64,000 nucleotides of DNA from the NCBI GenBank assembly GCA_050084985.1, contig JBITNC010000001.1:75702001-75766000 (forward strand), in the 5' to 3' direction. The stretch is from Nageia nagi. Lineage: Eukaryota > Pinophyta. The notes below the pieces were generated by a model. The model saw only the letters and a program-made list of their open reading frames with translations, was not told the DNA's origin and did no database searches. The translations under genes and the position numbers were made by a program. Below, piece by piece: positions 20,762-32,034 of the stretch (position 1 is its first letter; the number at the start of each line of letters is the position of its first letter).

Positions 20762-21539
20762 TATTACATTTTTATGATATATATATGATGTACTTTTATT
20801 TATTGGTATTATGGCTCATTTTGATATGATGATTATGGTGTTATATTTTCTTGATGTACTATTTAGATTATTTTTATTGTGTGATGGATAGAATGTATGA
20901 TGCATAGATATAATTGTGAGCTATATGAGGATACTTGATAACATGAAATAACATAATTTGTTTAAATAATTGATTGAATATAAATCATGACTAATTAACC
21001 TGTTAATTAATTTAATAATTAATAACATATTTTATAAATGATGACAATGGTTTTGTGTGATGTATGCAAACATGACTTAAATTTGATAACTAATCATTAA
21101 CTTAGTAAATCTTTTAGTACGCCATGAATTTAAATTTTTATATTGACTTTAGATATTATTTAAAATATCTAAAATACATATATTACATTAATTAATTAAG
21201 AATCATTATTTTCAAATATCAAATCTTCTAAATTTCAAGATTATTTAAGGACATATTTTTATTAAATTTTTGCGGAATCAGATGCATCATTTTCCACACT
21301 TGGCAATTTTTTATAATAAATCACTTGACATGGTAAACTAATTCTTTATGGATGTTATGAACATTAACTTTATCTTGGTCAGGAGAACAATAATTAATCA
21401 TTCTTATCCTTTCCAAAGAAAAGCAAATTTTAATAATGTTCAAAGGTAATAGAGACTAATGATGTATGGATGCATATGAACATTAACTTTATCTTGGTTA
21501 GCAAAACAAATTAATAAAATAAGGGTTTTCATTATAAAA
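20762..21539. other. AT-rich element interior, no gene seen
   Basis: Normal-looking AT-rich sequence. A short direct repeat of GAACATTAACTTTATCTTGG occurs at about 21360 and 21480. Confidence 0.5.
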
Positions 21540-24500
21540 AAACAATCAATGCCCCTTTGAATTAAAAAACCCCAATTATTATAACATCCCCTTTATTTTT
21601 CTTTATTTAAAATTTTTAAAAAAAAAAAATTTAACAAAAAAATTTTTTTTAAGGGTTAAAAAAAAATTTAAAAATTTTGTGTTTATACTTTCATTTCCCT
21701 TCTTAATCTTTTGACAAAAAATTTATCTCAAAAAAATTTAAATAAACCAAACCATAGGAAAACGAAAAGGTCCAAAAAAGTTTTTTAAAACCACCTTGAC
21801 CCTTTCAAAAAACCTTTTGCCCAACTCCCAACCCCGGGCGTCCAAAGCCCCATAAGGATTTTGGGGAAATTTCACCCAAGAATTATTGATTTTATTAAAA
21901 ATTTTTTTTTTTAATTTTTAATTTTTTTTAATATAAAATATAAAAAAATTTTTTTTTTTTTTAATACCAAATGATTCTTGGGTTGGGGATAAGCAATAAT
22001 GGGAGATAAAAAATTTTTTTTACTTTTAAATTTTTCAAAAATAATTTCTTTTCAAACCTTTTAAATTCCAAATTTTTAAAAGGTTTGTTTTTTTTAAATT
22101 TTCTCAAACAAAAAATTTTTATTTTTTTCTATCATCGGGTAGTCATTTTTTTATAAAAAAGGGGAAAAGTGAATGTAGTGAAAAAAAAAATTTTTTTTCC
22201 CAAAAACCTTTTCATTTTTTAAAACACTTTTTAACAAGATAATCATTTTTACTTTACATAAAAAATAATTTACATCTAAAAGGGCGGGGCACCCAATTCC
22301 CAAATACCTCAAAATTTTCCCATCAGTTTTTTTTTAAATTTTTTAAAATTTTTTTTTTTTTAAAAATTTTTTTCAAATTTTTGGGTTTTTATGATTTTTT
22401 ATTTTTTAGTTTTTTTTTTTCTTTTTTTAAAGATTTTTAATTTTTCCCTAAAAATTTTTTCCCCGTGACGCATTAAAATCAATTTTGAACTGAAAAAAAT
22501 TTTAAATAAAACAATTTTTTAATTTAAAACAAAAAACAAAAATCAAACCCCCCTTTTATTATGAAAAATTTTTCGGAACACAATAAAAAAATTTTGTTCA
22601 ATGTCAGGGTTTTTTGGGGAAAAAAAAGGTTTTTTCTCGATACTTAAATTTGGTTTAAAAAAAAAAATCACCATTTTTTGGGGGTTTTTCTATAGGCCAC
22701 AAAAGACAAAATAATCTTTAAAATCATTTTCTGTTTTGGGAGAAAAACCAAAAACCAAACATTGATAAAAATGAAAATTTTTAAAACCCTTTTATTTTGA
22801 ACCCAAAAACCCCGAAGTTTCTTTGAAACATGAATTAAAGGGGCCAAAATTTTTGTTTATTTTTTTAAACAGGGAAAAAACTTTTTGAGTACAAAGGAGT
22901 AGGGGCTTACAATAACTTTCATAAATATTCTTTTCTCCCTTTTTTTCGAACCCTGAAAGAAAACTTCCATTTTTCCTACCTACTTTTTTTGACAGTCTTT
23001 CAAAAAACTCATTTCTAACCTTTATTTGACTTATCTTAAAAAATTCAAAATCCCAAAAGCTTCCTTTTCGCAAATTTTTTCCCCCAAAATTTGGGGGCCT
23101 TTTGCATGAAAATTTTTTTTTAAATTTTCCCCAAAAATATTTTTTTATTTTTCGGGGGAAAACCCAAAAAAATTTTTAAAAATAAAAAATTCCCTTTTTT
23201 TTGGGGGAAAATAATGAAAAAATTTCACCCATCCTTTCTGGGCTTTTGATTAATTTTTCCCTTTTTTTTTCCGGGCAAACAAGTAAACTAAAAAAAATTT
23301 GAAAATTTAAATACAATCTTTTATTAAAAAAAGGGCCATTTAAGCAAAAGCCTTTTTCTTTAAAAATTTTTTCCCAAAAAGGGAAAAAATTTTGGGGGAT
23401 CTAAAAAAAAATCTTATTTCTATCCACACAAAGTAAACTCCCCAAAAATTTTTTCCCCAACCCCAAAAAAACATTTTAAATTTTTTTTATATTATTCACA
23501 AATTTTTGAAAAAATTTAAAAGATTAAGTCAAATCTATTCGTAAAATGTTAACGTAAATCAGGGGGAAATTTTTGGGTGGGGGAAATCTTTTTTGGGGGG
23601 TTTGGCAATGCTCCCTTTGGGAAATTTCCCCCTTTTCCCAATTTTAAAACTTTTCAATTTTAAAATTTTAAAAAACTTGAAAAATTTTAATACTTTTTTT
23701 ATTTTTTTTTTTAACAATAAAATAAAAGAAAAAAAACTAATTAAAATTTTTTTTTTTATGTATAAAAAAGGGCAAAAACATATATTTGGGGTTCACTTTT
23801 TTTCCTTTTTCCCTTTCCCAAATCATAAATGATAATTCCTCAACCGTTTTTTTTTTTAAATTTATAGGGGAAAAAACCCCAAAATCGAGCAAACTTTATC
23901 TCAAACTTCTTCTTTTGTGAAGTTTGTTAATTTTTTTTTAAAACCAAATCCCCTATTTAAAATTAAACAATTTAAACCCCTTTTAAAAAAACTCTTTTTA
24001 CCCTTTTCGAAAACACGAAAATTTCAAAAGCTTAATTTTTTTTTAAACAAATAAAAAAATTTTGATCTAACAGTTTTCTTGTTTTTCATCAAAATTTTTG
24101 CCCAAAATTTTAAATTTTTAAAAGGGATGATATCCCAATTCTATATAAAATAGTTTCTTTCCAACACTAAAAAAGGGGGGTTTTTCCCCCCCAAAGGGGA
24201 GTGCTACACGGGACAAACCCATAAGGATTTTTGGTTTTTGAATAGCCAATCTCTTTAAACTTTTCCTTTTTTTTGCAAATTTCCAATATTTTTTTTAGAA
24301 GCCTCCCCCATTGCCTTGGGGAAAAAAGGAGTGGAAAAATTTTTTAAAAATTTTATACTTTCCAAATTTTTTTTCCCCCCCCTTTTTTTAAAAATTTTTT
24401 TTTTTTTCCCAAAAATTTAAATTTTGTTTTGGGCACCCCAAATCTACATATAAAATAATTTTCTAAAAATTGGGCCGTTTTTGACCCAAAAGGGGAAAAA

Positions 24501-27500
24501 AAGGAAAAAAGCCTCTCCCCTTTTGGAAAAATTTTCACGCAAAAATTTATAACTTTTCCACCAAAGATAAAGGAAAAATTTTATCCTTTTAAATCTAATG
24601 CCCATTTAAAAAGGGCCAAAGTAAAATTTAAAAGGGAAATGCATTTTTTAAAGGGGGGGGGGAAAAAAATGAGGTTTTTTCCCTTTAAAAACATTTTTAA
24701 CATACAAAATAATTTTTTTCCCATATTGGGCCCAAAAACCCCATTTTTTTAAAACTTTTTAAAATTTTTAAACCCCCAAAAAAAAAATTCCCCCCGCATT
24801 TTCCACAGGGGGGGGGTATACCTTTTTAAACATCATTTTTTAAAACACTTTTAAAATACCTTTAAAAATTTTTCTCGTTTAAAATGCCCCCTAAAAAAAA
24901 AAATTTTAAAATTGCAAAATTTTTAAAAGCCCCAAAAAAATTTTTTTTTAAGGGTTTCGGGAAGTTTAAAAAATTTAAAAAAAAAACTATCAATTTTTTT
25001 TACCAATTACCCTTATCATTACCAAATTAATATCTTTTTTTTTAAATCTTCTTTTTAATATTTTTGGGAAAAATAATTGAATTACTAAACTTAATTTGAA
25101 ATTGTTTAAACCCCCCTTGGGATAAAGATCCAAAAAACCAACATCCAAATCTTTTAATGATCTTTGCTACTTCTATAAAAGGTAAAAAATTTTTAGTAAT
25201 TTTCAACAATCTTTTACTTTTAAAAAAGGCTTTTTACTTTGAAAAAATTCCTTTCCCCGTTTTAAACCGTTGATAAAAAATCTCCAAAACAAATTTTTTT
25301 AATTTTTAAAAATTTAAAAAAAAATTTTTTTAAAATGCTAAAAACAAAGCTTAAAATTTCCGCATTTTATTATTACAAGGAATTTTATTTTAAAAAAAAA
25401 AAGGGTATGGGGAAACCCCTTGGGGGTTTTTATAAATAAAACCCTGCCCCCACCTTTTTCACATCGAAACCATAAAATGTTTTGTAAAACCCCCCCAATT
25501 TTTTCCAATTCTCCCCTTTTTTAAATTTTCCATCAAATTTTTAAAAACTCCATCACAAAAATTTTAAATAAAAGGGGTTTATCCTTAAAGGGGGCCTCAA
25601 CAGAAATTTTCCCAATTATTTTGCCCCTTTTTTTACTTTGCCCAAAAAATTTTAAATAAAAGTTAATGCTTTATCCACTTTATAGTTCTTAATTTTTTAT
25701 AATTTTTTTTATCAAAATTTTTAAATGGATAAACTTTAGAAAATGACAAAATTTTGTATGTTTTAAGCAAAAAGGTCAAAGTTTTTATACAAAAAACAGC
25801 AAGACATTTTTTTTTTCCAAAATATATATTTAATCTCGAGCTCACTATTTTCTACCAAATAAAATATATTTCCCTTTTTTTGTTTCTTTCTTTTGACAAG
25901 CATTGCCCCAAAGGGGGTTTCCCAGTACTAAAATTAAAAAAAAAGGGGGTACATCTTTTTTTGGGGGATTTAAGAAAGGGGGAAAAATAAATTTTTTTTT
26001 AATTTCACCGAATGCATCTTTTGTTTTTTTCCCCAAAAGTATTCACCCCCTTTTTTTTAATAACTTTTTTAAAAGGGTTTTTTTTTTACAAAATTGAGCA
26101 AAAACCTTCTAAGGCTTGTAACAAACCTTTGAAAACCAAATTTTTTTTTTAGTTTTATGGAGGGAAATACCCACTACCTTCACTTTACTGGGACTTTTTA
26201 AATTTCCCTTTTGTAAAAACCCCAAAAATAAATCCTAAAAAATTTTTTAAAGTTACCCCAAAAAAAAAAACCCTTTTTTTTTTTTTTTTTAAACCCCTTA
26301 TTTTTATGTTCTAATAATTATCTAAAAACTTTAAAATTAGATTTTTTCCCAGATCTCTAAATATTTAATCTAACCAACAAATCATCGCCCATAATCTTTC
26401 TTTTCGTCAAATAGTCGGGAATAATACTTCAAGCCTTTTGATAATTCCCCAACTTTTTTCAACCCAAAAAGGGCAAACTTTTAAAAAAAGGGGACCCCAA
26501 GATTAAAAAAACTATTTTTTTTTGATCTTCATACTTTTTTTTTTGTTTAAAACCAAAAAAAATTTTTCCCTCAATGTAAAATTCTTTCCGCTTTTAATCT
26601 CAAATTTTTTCAAGCTAGGGGGGGAAAAAACATTTTTGGGACAAGCTTTGTTAAATCACAAAATCTATAAAATTTCTTTTTTTCCCCATTTGGGGTTTTT
26701 TAAACAGGTCCCAAAATTTAGATACCAATCTAAAAAAACATAGGTTTAAATTTTGATTTTTTTTTCCTTTAAAAGCTAAAGATGGATATTACATATGAAA
26801 CGATTGATGATACACATTTTTATTTTTTTTTTTTCTTGTACAGCTTGGGAAACCCAAATGACTCCCAAAGGGGTCTATTAAAATTATAAAGACCCTTTTG
26901 ACACCTTCTAAAACTCCATTCACTTAATTTTCCTTTACTTATATCAATAACTTTTTTATTATGGATTTTTTTTTTAAGATTTCTTCTTTTAATCCAAATT
27001 CTTTCTTCAAATTTTTTAATTTACAAATTTTTATATCCATTTTTAAAACCTAATCCACTTTTATCAGTGGATCTTTTGGGATTAATTAATTTTTTTCTCG
27101 GGGACCTTGTTTTATATCACCCCAAACCTCCCGCCAATTACATTTATTAAAATATTTTTTGACAAAAAGTTCTTAACATGGGGATAAATATTTCATATCA
27201 TTATTGAAAATCCTTTATGATTTTATTGGATATTGTTGATATAGGCTACATTTTTGCAAAGAGAACATTTTCTGATAAGGTACTTCTCCTAAAGGGACTT
27301 TTTTTCCAAACACCTAGGTGATTTTAGATAATTTTTCCCATTTCTTATATGAAAAGGTATACTAAAAACACTCACACGCATATCCCCATTCCTAAATCCA
27401 TTAATTTAACTTTACTAGATATACATCGGTGGGTTATTATTATATTAGTATTTACTTGTTTTTATGAAGACGCCCATGTTTTTTCCAAAGTTTTGCAACC

Positions 27501-30500
27501 TTTTTCCCAAGTACTTTATCTTTTATAACTATATCATTTTTTTTTCTTTTATATTCAGATTTATTCAAATTTTTTTTTCATTAAGAAAACTATAATTGGG
27601 AATGGTAATTTTACTTCTTTTTAAAAAATTTTAAAAACAATTTAAAAGGGCTGGGGCTTTAAACCACAATGAACTTTTTTCCCTGTAGATGTACTTAAAC
27701 ATCCCTATAAGTTGATGGAACACATTGCATTTTTCTAATCCTGGACATCCTAAAAGAACATTATATTTAAAATTTCCTTCAATTATATTTAAAAAAAGTT
27801 TTTAACTTTTACCCCCCCTTTTTTGGCACACTATCATCCCCAAGGTTTAAAACACTGCATCATTAAAACTCTAATTTGCAAAGAAGGGCTAAGATAATTG
27901 ATCATGGAAATTCAGCTTTTTTTATGCACACAAAATTAATTTAGGCTAACCCCATCTATTTAAAAATTATTTTAAAATAATTTTCCTCTACCTACCAATT
28001 TTAATAAAGGGGGATCAAATCCCCCTGTCCATATTATTTAAATTTTTTTTGTTCTAGAAGGTGATACAGGGGGGGAGATATTCTTAAACTTTCAACTATT
28101 TTAATGAAGTTATTGGGTTACAATATCCCCTTTAATTTTTTTTAAAATTTTTTCATAGCCCCTATAAACTCTCAACTGTTGTAATAATTCAATAAGGGCA
28201 TCTTTTACTGGAAAAATTTTTAACGTCATTGAAGAACCCTTTTATCGAAACTTTGGTTTTCTAAAGGGGGGGGGGGATAGGTTTTATATTAATTGGGGTT
28301 TTATATTGATTGATTTTTTTTGAGGATTTTTCCTATTTATTCTATATTTTGCCTTGGCTATACCAACAATGATTGAATCATTTAAATTTCTATAAACTAA
28401 AACCTTATTATCCCCTGTATATTCATTGATTGGGATTTTTCCACATTATTAGCCCAATGTGAAGGAAAGGGTTTTGATTATCCCTAAATTTTGATTTGAA
28501 GTACAACAGGGTTATCCACACTATCTTTCGAATCTATAAGTCTTGAATTTTGTGCTTTAAAAATTTTACATCTATTTTTTTATTCCCCTTTTTCCTATGA
28601 TAACACAAAATTCTTCTCCTTATACCCTTTTTTTTTCTTTAGCTTAGGATTTTTTAGCCTTATATCAGGTAATGTAACATACCCTTAAAACATAATTTTT
28701 TTAGTATTTTGGGTAATGGTTCCCGTAATGGGTAAAATTTCTTTTAGGTTTTGGTTTAGCACTTCTTCTATTTTTGAAGAAGGGGCCACAATTTTTTTTT
28801 GTAGCTATTTGATTATTTTGGGTTGTTTACAATGTTTTTCCCTTTTGATTTCCTTTTTTTGTATTTTTTTTTCTTTATTTTTAAACTCTCCACTTGAATT
28901 TTTAACCTTTCAATAACTACTTCCTGACAATAGCTTCTCAAAAGTTTTATTTGTTTGAATTTGGAAACACTAGCTATTGGTCTTAAAAACTTTGGCTAAA
29001 TAATTTAACCAATTCTTTTGTGGAAATTTTAAAAAGGCAACAAATGATATAGCCCCCACTTTTAAGTAATCTTTATGGGTTTACAGAAATTATTTCAATC
29101 TCAAATCCGTATTTTAATATTTTTCTTTAATATTAATTTTAAAATTTTAAAAAATTTGATTACCAAATTTTTTAAACTATAAACAGCATATAAACTGTTT
29201 TAAACCCAAACCCAAAGGGTTGGGCCCATGTCAAGGAAATATACGTAACATTTTAAAGAATCATCATTGGGTATCGATAACTAGAAATGTAATTTTCTCA
29301 ATGTTCTTGGGGCTTCTCTCCTTTAAATGGTCTATTTTAGGGGAAATTTAAAACCCATATGGAGTTTCTTTTTTGGAAAAACTTTGGGTAAAGGCCATTG
29401 TAAATATTCTTGTAATTTTAAATTTTGAATTCGAAATTATTTCCCCATTTATAAAATCCTTTAAAAAGTTTTTTTAGTTCTTTATCGTTCAAAACCTTAG
29501 TGGCCTAGAATCCCATATTTTATCCTTTTTCGAAATTGACTTAAAAGTAAGACCAAACAAAGGAAATTTTTTTATGGGGGGGAGTAAAATTTTAAGGTAA
29601 TGTCATCGCGGGATAGGGGGTTCAGGGGGTTTTTGGGAAAAACCTTTTTCATTAATCTTTTTCCCCTTTTAATTAGGTTTCTTATTTGAAATTTTTTTTT
29701 TGTTCAACCCCCCCTTTAATAAATTTTTTTGTTTATCATATAATTTTTTGAAAACAAATCCTTTTTTCCTTTCCTTTTTAATAAAATACTATTTTTCTAT
29801 CCACCTTTTTTTGTCTGCTAAATGGGTCCCCGTTCTTTTTATTTGACTTTTCAGATTTCCGGTTTCAAATTCCTTTTTTTTGATTTCAATCCCCCGCTTT
29901 GTTTTCTTTCTCCATACATAGAATTTTTCCCTTTTACTTTTCATTTTCTAATTCTTTTAAATTGTAAATTCTTGTAAACGAAATTTTAATCTCAGTCTTT
30001 ATGAAATCTTTTTTTTTCTGTTCCAAAACCTTTCTTTCTTTCTTTCTTTTCTTTTTCATAATTTTCTTTTTTCTCAAGAAATTTACTTCCATTTTTTTTT
30101 AATTTAACCTCTCGTTCTTGCAATTAAAAAGTTCATCACTTTTCTTTTTTTTTCCTCTGGGGAAAAATTTCATGTCTGCACCCTTTTTTTATCCCCAGCT
30201 ATACTTTTAAAATCTTTTAACCCCGCTGTTATTTTTATAATTATCTTTTTTAGTTTTTCAAAGAAGGATCCTTTTATTTTTTAAAATTAATGTCCCTTTT
30301 TTAAAATCCTTTTTGTGGGTAAATTTTCCCTTTGTTTATTAGCTTCCTTTTTTTCTAACCAAAAAAAAAGAAGACCCCTTTTTTAAATTTAAGAATTGAC
30401 CTTCACCATCTGAAATTGACGACTGATTCTTTTATTTTAATTTTTTAGGCTTTTTCGTGGGCCGCTATGGTTTTCCCCCGAGATTTCCCCCAATTTCTAA

Positions 30501-30535
30501 TTATCAAGCTTTTTTGGGCCCATTTTTTTTCTCAC
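21540..30535. other. homopolymer-distorted tract replacing gag-pol; probable assembly artefact
   Basis: For about 9 kb the sequence becomes a mosaic of runs of A, T, C and G (often 4-12 long, such as AAAACCCC, TTTTGGGG, GGGGGGGG). This is unlike anything before or after it. It begins within about 35 bases of the gag-like start on the coding strand and ends before the antisense ORF, which is where gag, protease, RT, RNase H and integrase should be. Some stretches (about 26.75-28.7 kb) look less affected. None of the short ORFs in it, on either strand, can be trusted. Biological decay gives substitutions rather than homopolymer growth, so poor read consensus in a collapsed repeat is the likeliest cause. 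Confidence 0.75.
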
Positions 30536-30569
30536 ATTTCTTAGCGGTCATACTTCTAGTTTGAACCAT
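30536..30569 (-). pseudogene. gag: gag N-terminus of the 17.7-kb element
   Basis: On the - strand ATG at 30569 opens MVQTRSMTAKK, a start seen very often in plant gypsy Gag proteins. Only about a dozen codons precede the distorted tract. The element leader lies upstream (30570-32013), as expected. Gag would form the virus-like particle shell. Confidence 0.55.
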
Positions 30570-32013
30570 TTTAAATATCATAAACAAACATCGTAAACAA
30601 AAAACTCTATTTTTATCTTTTAGATTATATTTTCGAGAGAAAACAATTTAATGCACAAACATCCTATATGCAAACTTACTTTTAATGATAAGCACATATG
30701 CACAAACATCCTATGTGCTTATCTTTAAAAGAACATATTTTAATGTCTAAATTAAATGAACGATATGGGTTGTTTATTTTTAATCTTTTTAATTTTCTAG
30801 TTTGTTTTGACTAGTCAAGTGTTAAACAAGGTAGGTTGGGTAATTCTAACATTTGCAAGTTTCTATGGCTTTTGGCTTGGTTCTAGATGAGTCTCTTTTT
30901 GAATCCTACCTAAAGAAAAGTTACCTTGGTCATTACTTCCAAGTGTAACTAGCTCTATGGTTTTAAGTGCATTATGTCGGTGGTTACAAAGAAGTAAGAA
31001 TTAACGGTTGGTAGTGACATCCAACTCGTTAATGTTCAATTATTTCTTAAGGCTTTATGAAATGCATTTAAACAAGTAAGATACATTTATGCATACTACC
31101 CTCCCAAACATTCATGTCCATTTACTTATCTTATTTTAACGTGATACAATCAAAGTTTATTTTTAATGAGTGTTGACCTTAATAAACCCCGTTGTTCTTT
31201 TTAATTATAATGTGATTCATTATCCAACTTATTAATGATATTCATTAACCCTTCCAGCTGTGGAAGTATTATGTTTGATAAATTCCTTCTTCTTACAAGT
31301 CACATATCTCTTCGACCTCCAATGGAGTGGTAAGAGCAGACTTGGTAAGAAGCCGTTAAGTGTAAATAAATTAATTAAGTGAGGTTCAATTACTCCTCCA
31401 AGAGTCACATATCCCTTTGACCTCCAATGGAGTGGTAAGGGCAGACATCTTTAAGAGTTTTAATGTGAAGTATATTTCCAAAAATGAAATGTGAATAAAT
31501 TTTACCTCTTTCACTTAACTTATTTCTGATCACTTAAGATCGCATAAAGCGCAAAAGTGAGAGCATACTTTGTCAAGTGAAAGTACTTAATGTATACGTA
31601 CCCTTAACCCAAAACATTAAAAATAAATACATAACATTATACATAAAATAAATTAATAACAAATGCATTTAACCTTTTCACTACCCATTTCCTAGATGCA
31701 CTCTAAGCAGAGAGATCACACATAGTTTTACCGACTATCATTTTAAATATATAATTACACTTACTGTATCTAGGTCGGATTATAAAACATACCAGTTTTT
31801 TCAGAGATAGTTGATGATTTCACAGAGATCGTTGCCGATTATAGCACGATCGTCGATGATCCAGAGAACACAAAAAATAAAAACAAAGCAACAGATCAAA
31901 CAGATTAAGTTAGTATGTAATTCCATAAGATGCAAACAGATTTAAAAAATAAAACCAAAACAATATGCAATTGATCCTATTTTTGCTTCAATTTTCTGAA
32001 ATGCATGCAAGGG
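30570..32013 (-). other. retrotransposon leader (5' untranslated region)
   Basis: About 1.4 kb between the primer-binding site and the gag-like ATG, with no long ORF. It contains the 44-bp repeated block listed separately, and near 31800-31865 a group of GATC/CGAT words (GATCGTTGCCGATTATAGC, CACGATCGTCGATGATCC). Confidence 0.6.
31298..31447. repeat. two copies of a 44-bp block in the leader, 105 bp apart
   Basis: AGTCACATATC[TC]CTT[CT]GACC followed by TCCAATGGAGTGGTAAG.GC and AGAC occurs at 31298 and 31403. Only three to four bases differ. Conserved repeated blocks in a leader could mark an RNA packaging or dimerisation signal, but that is conjecture. Confidence 0.8.
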
Positions 32014-32031
32014 GCCCTCCTTCTAGCGCCA
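32014..32031 (-). other. tRNA primer-binding site
   Basis: On the - strand TGGCGCTAGAAGGAGGG lies 4 bases inside the end of the 5' LTR. It begins TGG, complementary to the CCA end of a tRNA. I do not identify the tRNA with confidence. Confidence 0.75.
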
Positions 32032-32034
32032 GAT

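Noticed and set aside
22792-23073. 93-codon minus-strand frame in the distorted tract
   Set aside because: Lysine- and phenylalanine-rich text from A and T runs; no family motif. Other ORFs at 23593-28916 were rejected for the same reason.
26371-26400. Minus-strand text MGDDLLV that resembles an RT catalytic box
   Set aside because: It lies in the homopolymer-distorted tract; no neighbouring RT motif at the right distance could be read, so it cannot support a domain call.
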